From: Pocillopora verrucosa
Taxonomy: Eukaryota; Cnidaria; Anthozoa; Scleractinia; Pocilloporidae
DNA: 64,000 bases
Direction: 5' to 3'
Assembly (NCBI RefSeq): GCF_036669915.1
Contig: NC_089321.1
Coordinates: forward strand, 18,917,098 to 18,981,097
In this document: positions 58,385 through 64,000 of the stretch, in pieces
How positions within the stretch are numbered: position 1 is the first letter of the stretch
Layout: each line of letters opens with the position of its first letter
Program-made: the position numbers and the translations under genes
The notes under the pieces: model-generated
The model's database searches: none
What the model saw: only the letters and a program-made list of their open reading frames with translations
Told to the model about the DNA's origin: nothing

Positions 58385-60852
58385 TTCTCCAAGTACTTAG
58401 CATCAGTGTATTATTCCCTAAATCATATGATATAAAATACTGTGTTTGAATCCGTAAATGTGGATCAAGGTTTCACGCACAGAAGGACAAAAATTAAATT
58501 CCTGTCTACGCACGTAACATTGTCAAACATGTGTTCGTTGAGTCAATTCGTCAGTTAATAGCCGTCCAGTGACAACATCTGAATTTTTGATGTTCAAGGC
58601 CGTGCAGGTGCCGTGTTGTTGAGCAACACCAATCGTTGCTCAAACCGTATTAGCCTGTGCACCCTGAAGATAAACTCCCTTACGTTATTCAATATATTCC
58701 ATAATGATGTTTAAGAATGTGTGAGGAGAACACCGATAGTGAGAGATCAACGCTGAACTTGGAAATGTCAGTGTTTCCTTTTATAACGGATGGTCACTCG
58801 AAGTGGTTGCTTTGATTTTATTGATCTTTCTTGGTCATAGTAGATCTAAAATTACCCGACGCGAGCACTAAATAATTTTTATTGCCACCAAGGGGTTCAT
58901 TTTTCCTTTAAAGAGTGCAGGGGTGAATTATTATTGACTTGCGTAGTTTTTTTTTCGTGATAAGTCATTTCCGACAATAACCACAGTTAAACTTGGAAAG
59001 CGAATTTTCTCGGACTATCGTGTTACCCTTCAGGTCAAAGACCTTTAAGTGGTGCCCGACGAGGAAAATTTTAACAAACTGTACTAGATTGTGGTGTAAG
59101 AAATAGGAGATTTGAGTGTTTACAACCCAACTGTCAGCTTTATAAAACTGGCTGCAGTGGTAAATTGACTGTTATGATCCTGGCGTCCTTTATATAATAG
59201 GTTGGTTCGATCCGATTTTGGACAACATGGCTCGCTTTTTAAGTGTTCTTTTTTACGCGGTTTTTGCATTTCTAGCTCCTTTATGAGTTCTGCGCCTCAA
59301 CACAAACTTTCAGTTTCTCGATTTCTCTCGGCTATTAATTGCATCTACGACAAGGCCAAGACCACCTGAGTTTTCAACAGGTGGTCGCGGTCTCTTTTCC
59401 TTTTCGTCACGGTCTTAAAACCAGCGAATTTTTAATGATTGCAATACATTTTGATGAAACGTATTGCATTGGCTTATCAACTTCTTTGAATTTTAACTCA
59501 AGTTAACTCAAGTTAACTCAAGTTACAGCTTTTTTTTGTTTTCCCAATTCAGCCATAATTAGCAATGAAAGCACTCAATCCGAACAGAATACCAGCACCT
59601 GTTATTGTGAAATTTATCACTTTAAACTGCGTAACTTGAAATTAGAGAGCTGACTACTTTGCCTAAGTACCCAGTAGAATACTTTTTTTATCATTTGATT
59701 TCTCAGAGTAAAGCACTCCTTCAGCACTCAAAGTAAATGGTTTATTGTCATGATCGATCACTTTTGGAACTTCTCGCTTTGATGAAGATGTCAAATAATG
59801 ATTTAAGGCACTTGACCGTGAGAGCCTGGGAAAGGTCGAATAATAATAAAGAAAAGAGTCCGGTTTCATGCATTTGAACGAGGAGCTAACTCTTAGGTAC
59901 TTTCGGAGCAACTTATTTAGTACCTAAAATAAATCTCAATACAATTTCAGTGTTACATTAAGAATACACTCAAGTAAACGAGTGGATACTGACATCCATT
60001 TCAAATATGAAACAAGTTTTTACCAGATATCTTTTCTTGCATCTGGTTTCTCGGCGTATTAACCCGGGCAGGATGGTGAGGTTATGAGTCTAAGGGTGCA
60101 ACAAAAAGACAGAACTTGACCGATGAGAGCGAGGAGAATAGGTTAAGGGGCAGCACGTAAGAGTTAGCTGAATAGGGGGTACCGCCAAATTTTCATAGCG
60201 GTGTAAGCTTTTCGGAAAAATTTCGTTTCATACCAAGTTGTGGTTTAGTTTGATTATTCGCTAAGTTAAATGTAAAATATCCTTTTTCGAATGGGATGCT
60301 ATAACTCAGTTAATAACATTGTAATTAACTTATCAAATTAACTACAACATTTAACTTTAAGTAAAGACTTCGAAAGTTCTCGCTTTCCAAAAAAAGTGAC
60401 AAATTTGCGATAAAAAAGCTCGTTAAACTGAACTCAGTAAGTGTCCACGAAAGTAAGTGTCCAGTAGGTGTCCATGTAATTCAATGCCAATATCAAAGTC
60501 TGTGGACATGATTGGCTACATTATAAAATCACGCTTTCCGCGCGTGAAAACGAAAGAATACGCTAAGGGGGAGGAGAAGATAAGACTGTGGTTTGAAATA
60601 TTACCTATTTATGCAAAAGGTAAGGAAAATTTCAGCATTGAATCCACATATTACCCTTACGCTTAAGACTTTCCGTCAAATCTAGATGAAAAGAAAAGGC
60701 GAGTATTTCACCTAATAGAAGCAGGGGGAAGTATCGAATGTATATCCCGAGCTTACCCTTTAATAAGTGTGCTATTGCTGTTGTACTTTCTCCTTTTTGC
60801 CTCTCTTTGTTACGTTTGTGGAACCTGCTAAATCATTAAAAAACTGTAAATG
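58385..60852. other. Intergenic between E and F
   Basis: No gene. Contains a cluster of short symmetrical sequences: GTGTTGTTGAGCAACAC near 58612-58628, a hairpin at 59360-59386, an 8-base inverted pair at 59440-59468 and three AACTCAAGTT decamers at 59495-59524. The minus-strand ORF at 59663-59911 lacks an ATG at its start and shows no domain. Confidence 0.5.
59495..59524. repeat. Three tandem AACTCAAGTT decamers
   Basis: Perfect threefold repetition of a 10-base unit, about 1.1 kb upstream of transporter E. Confidence 0.9.
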
Positions 60853-62388
60853 TTATTCTTTGACTTTCATCAATCGCTTGAACAGCATTTTTAAAACTGG
60901 CTTGACTTGAGATAATTCTTCCACAAAAACGTTAGCTAAGAACGTAAAAGCTGCGCCTATTGCAAAGACCTTAAAAGCATTTCCCGATCCTACGAAGTTG
61001 ATCATCACACCTCCAAAAACTTCACCGCATCCATAGCCAAGTCCTCTGTAAAATCCACAAAGAATACCTTGATGAGTTGTGGCATTATCATTTCTCGATA
61101 TTTCATTTACATATGACTGCATAGCTACCCATGCTAAGGCATTTGTTATTCCAGGCATAAACTCTAACGGAAGGATTAGCCACGGGTTTGATAAAAACGA
61201 ATAACAAGAACATCGAAAAGTAAATCCTGCGGCTGCAAGGTATATAACACGGGTATGTCCCATTCGAGTAATGATTTTGTCTGATAGAAGATACAAACTT
61301 ACTTCGGCGAAACAGTTTACTGCTGCAATGATGCTAAATAGCAGTTGCGTCCCCCCCAAATCTTTTAAGTGCCAGAATAAAAAGGTTTTCGTGAAGGCGT
61401 TAAGGATTCCAAAATAATATGCAGTAAATAAGAACACAATGTATTTGATATTGACGCTTTGCTTTAAATTGTTCATTAATCCTGTATCCTCGACCTTCTC
61501 ATCCTCAGAGTCATATGCAAACTTAAATTTTGTGGATGTAGCGACTGCAAGAAGCATTAAAACTCCAAATGTACCAAAGCAAGGCATGTAACTGATATCA
61601 GAAGGCTTTGTAAAGGGATTTGGACAGTGATGACTCACTGATACCAAAACACCAACTAAAAATGAGGCTATTCCCCATCCAACCGATCCCCATAGGCGCT
61701 GCCGTCCATACAGGTGCACATCTGGCCTTAATGTTTGCATCGTTACTGTGTCTGCGAGCGCAAGAGACGGAGACGAGATAATGTTGCTGAACAGAATGAT
61801 GATAAGTAGTATTGTAAATAGTTCCGCAGTGTTGGGTGTCTGTGGAGTTTCCATCTCTTTACTGGTATAAGTTAGAGGCCAAGGAAGGTCATCCAAAATG
61901 GAAGACACAAAAACAAAATTCCCCCAGTAACTAGAAGAGTTCCCATGCTTTGTGGCAATATAAGATGAATCGTTTCGACCCTTGATTGATCGCGATATCG
62001 TGTTTAAGGTACAGAGGCGTTCAGCTGGTGCTACTAAGGACAGCGAGAATTGAGACAAAGCAGCAACGAGCAAAGACATCAGAAGAACCAATTTCCCCAT
62101 TTTAAATCGATCCACAACGGCTCCCCATAGCGGGGTACAAATAAACTCCACAAAAGGTTTCAAGCCCATTAATATACCGACTTGAGTTGGTGTAAGCTTC
62201 AATTGCTTGAAGTACAGAGCTAAATATGGCAGCAGTGATCCCAAAGAAGAAAAATAGAAGAAATAAAACAATTTGGCCGGGATGAGTTTTCTTTTGACGC
62301 TTGGACAACAATTTCCCTCGCTTTCGGCTGAACGTGGGCTTCTCTTTTTCTCTCCATTAAGCTCAGTATTTTCACCGGAGCTCAACAT
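60853..62388 (-). CDS. MFSD6-like transporter F, intronless, 511 aa
   Basis: Single exon. The frame is open a little further upstream, but the first ATG is at 62388 (MLSSGENTELNGEKKR). N-tail with NCCPSVKRK, helix 1 FYFFYFSSLGSLLPYL, motif A GAVVDRFKMGK, a short extracellular loop of about 80 residues, LADTVTMQTLR, YGRQRLWGSVGWG and six C-terminal helices (FTKTFLFWHLKDLGGTQLLF shared almost unchanged with E). The last helix is followed by a basic tail. At the C/D intron site it reads THQGILCGFYRGLG. Closest in sequence to E, suggesting a recent tandem duplication. Family MFS_1_like (MFSD6), substrate unknown. Confidence 0.93.
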   Translation of the reverse strand: MLSSGENTELNGEKKRSPRSAESEGNCCPSVKRKLIPAKLFYFFYFSSLGSLLPYLALYFKQLKLTPTQVGILMGLKPFVEFICTPLWGAVVDRFKMGKLVLLMSLLVAALSQFSLSLVAPAERLCTLNTISRSIKGRNDSSYIATKHGNSSSYWGNFVFVSSILDDLPWPLTYTSKEMETPQTPNTAELFTILLIIILFSNIISSPSLALADTVTMQTLRPDVHLYGRQRLWGSVGWGIASFLVGVLVSVSHHCPNPFTKPSDISYMPCFGTFGVLMLLAVATSTKFKFAYDSEDEKVEDTGLMNNLKQSVNIKYIVFLFTAYYFGILNAFTKTFLFWHLKDLGGTQLLFSIIAAVNCFAEVSLYLLSDKIITRMGHTRVIYLAAAGFTFRCSCYSFLSNPWLILPLEFMPGITNALAWVAMQSYVNEISRNDNATTHQGILCGFYRGLGYGCGEVFGGVMINFVGSGNAFKVFAIGAAFTFLANVFVEELSQVKPVLKMLFKRLMKVKE

Positions 62389-64000
62389 TTGTTTACGTTT
62401 CCGCAAAACCGTTTTGTTTCTAAAGAAAAGTTAAAACTATACGACGCAGTTGGTCTCACAAAACAACACCTTCTCTTTTGAAAGTCGCATGCGCTATCTG
62501 CGGTTCAGGTTCACTCCCTCAAACATCCTTCTCACAGAGTTATAGTTGTGGACTCCGTTATTCAATGTCAGTACTTCAGTAGCTTATGGTCATAATTTTA
62601 TCTCCTCCACTACTAGTTATTGGCACATTACAGTTAGCTTGTCAATGAAATTTCTGGCATATTGCACGCCTGAAGTCGTTGACCACCAGCTATAACCAGC
62701 TGCCATGTCCCTCTTAGTATTTCGATTAACACGAGAAATTTTATTTTCACGCGGTTTTTGTCTTCCTGAAAACATGATCACAATCATTTCGAACAATAGA
62801 ACATCATTCTTTGTCACGTCTAATTCGTTTCTATAATCTGATTATTTTCTGTATTACACAATAATCGAAAGATCAGAATACAGAGATTTAAGAGAAGTCT
62901 TTGGAGTTCAACATAAACCGTTGTGAGTAATGCACAGAGATAATAGTGATGAAAAACCACAGTGTACAGTTTGTCACAAAAGCATAACATGCTGTAGAAA
63001 AAATAAATTTCCTGAAAACGTCACATTGTTTGATCATTATTATTCCTCAAAACCTAAAAATATTTTTCAAGATGATCAAGGGTTCACTTTCCCTCAATAG
63101 ATGTTTTCAAGATAAGTACCGTCAAATCTTTTCACTAATATAGATAAAAAGGAATTAACATTTCATAATATCATCTTTCCTTTAAGGTTTTCTTCGTTCA
63201 GTTCATCAGCGTCTGAAACAGGAAGAAAGCAATAATACAAGTGTAACCATCACCACGGAAAGGTTCGGTCGAAGATAAAAGGTGTCTTGCACATAGTGGC
63301 GAATACCAATCCTGCGATCAACCATAGTCACGTATATCCTGTGAATTTAGAGAATAGTTATATCATCTTTCGCGTATTTAGAATTTGGTTAGCAATATTT
63401 CGTAACTATTTCATGATTCAGGGAAATAAAGTCAAGAGAATTTTCTTAAGAATCCTGGCGTAGCTTATTTTACTAGTTATGCAACTCAATTGTTTAATCA
63501 CTTAAGATATTCTAAATAAGTTCTTCAACAGCTAAGTTCAAAAGTAAAAAAACGCCCCGCCTGCAAATGCAATACCACCTGTACTAACCCTACAGTCGTG
63601 CGGCTCTTAAAGCCGTGAAACAAACCCAGACAATGATGTCTTGAAGAAATGGCCGCTGGATTATTGGTTGCTAGCCTATGTTTAGCTTTTACCTGCTGTC
63701 GGCATAAATCTGAATGACATCTGGGCCAATAGTTTGTATGGTAGAGCAACGAGAGAACAAACAGAAAAGTTTGGCGATACGAATGCGCGAAAAAAGAAGG
63801 AAGAGAGGAAAAGAAGAAATAATTCCTCTTACATTCGATAAAACTGAAAGAGTGTGTACAAGCTCTACTGAATGTCTTCAAATATGATAACCATTGTTTC
63901 ATCCCTACTTTTCGGAAGAGGGTTTCCTAAAAAATCTAAAAACTGTGTTGTGTAGCTTGTGCATTTTGGCGGGCTCAGTGATGTTGGAGACAATTAAACT
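62389..64000. other. Right-hand flank, no gene supported
   Basis: The minus-strand ORF 63525-63902 (125 codons, ATG start) is the longest frame, but it has no family I recognise. The opposite strand there carries a short Cys-rich run (CKCNTTCTNP) that may be the remnant of a repeat. ORF 62617-62817 is likewise unidentified. Confidence 0.4.

Noticed and set aside
62386..62406. Start of transporter F at 62406
   Set aside because: That codon is TTG; the first ATG is at 62388.
63525..63902. 125-codon minus-strand ORF and the antisense Cys-rich CKCNTTCTNP run
   Set aside because: Neither strand gives a family match I can defend; the Cys-rich frame soon hits stops.
1..64000. CRISPR arrays, bacterial operons, rRNA genes, viral integrations
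   Set aside because: None seen; the spliced genes and repeat types are those of an animal nuclear genome.

Overview
This is a eukaryotic window, AT-rich, with spliced genes that have GT–AG introns, many short dispersed repeats and decayed non-LTR retrotransposons. The genes (a STAT5/6-type STAT, TMEM170, a tandem array of MFSD6-like transporters) and the repeat types resemble those of anthozoan cnidarians, most likely a stony coral. That assignment is inferred from general familiarity and no database was searched. All gene models below were built by reading splice sites and frames by eye; exon phases were checked arithmetically.

Layout. 1–1,075: 3' end of a dead LINE (open frame broken by three nonsense codons) with a duplicated ATT-rich tail. 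2,106–5,577 (minus): a three-exon TMEM170 gene, 111 aa, whose first intron (in transcription order, exon 1 to exon 2) is short of features and whose second intron holds a MITE end and a large palindrome. 5,578–14,040: mostly gene-free, with one more LINE scrap near 8.8–9.0 kb. 14,049–26,977 (plus): a complete 26-exon STAT gene encoding about 857 aa, with a TATA box and a STAT-type palindrome just upstream and a possible 39-nt frame-neutral cassette exon in the SH2 region. 31,018–62,388: a cluster of six MFSD6-like major facilitator transporters (called A–F here), five on the minus strand and one (B) on the plus strand. An intronless 1,371-aa type II membrane protein with a C-terminal SGNH/GDSL hydrolase domain (38,612–42,727, plus) sits between A and B.

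How the parts relate. The TMEM170, STAT and MFSD6/SGNH genes are not an operon and have no evident shared pathway. The main structural story is expansion of the MFSD6-like family in one place, with three different intron arrangements among six neighbours, and two inverted copies of a short mobile element bracketing the block that contains SGNH, B and C. The most unusual protein is the SGNH one: a membrane anchor, Pro/Tyr-rich segment, a very long Lys/Arg/His-rich region containing a small four-cysteine module that looks internally duplicated, a Thr/Pro stalk, and a hydrolase domain with its catalytic residues intact.
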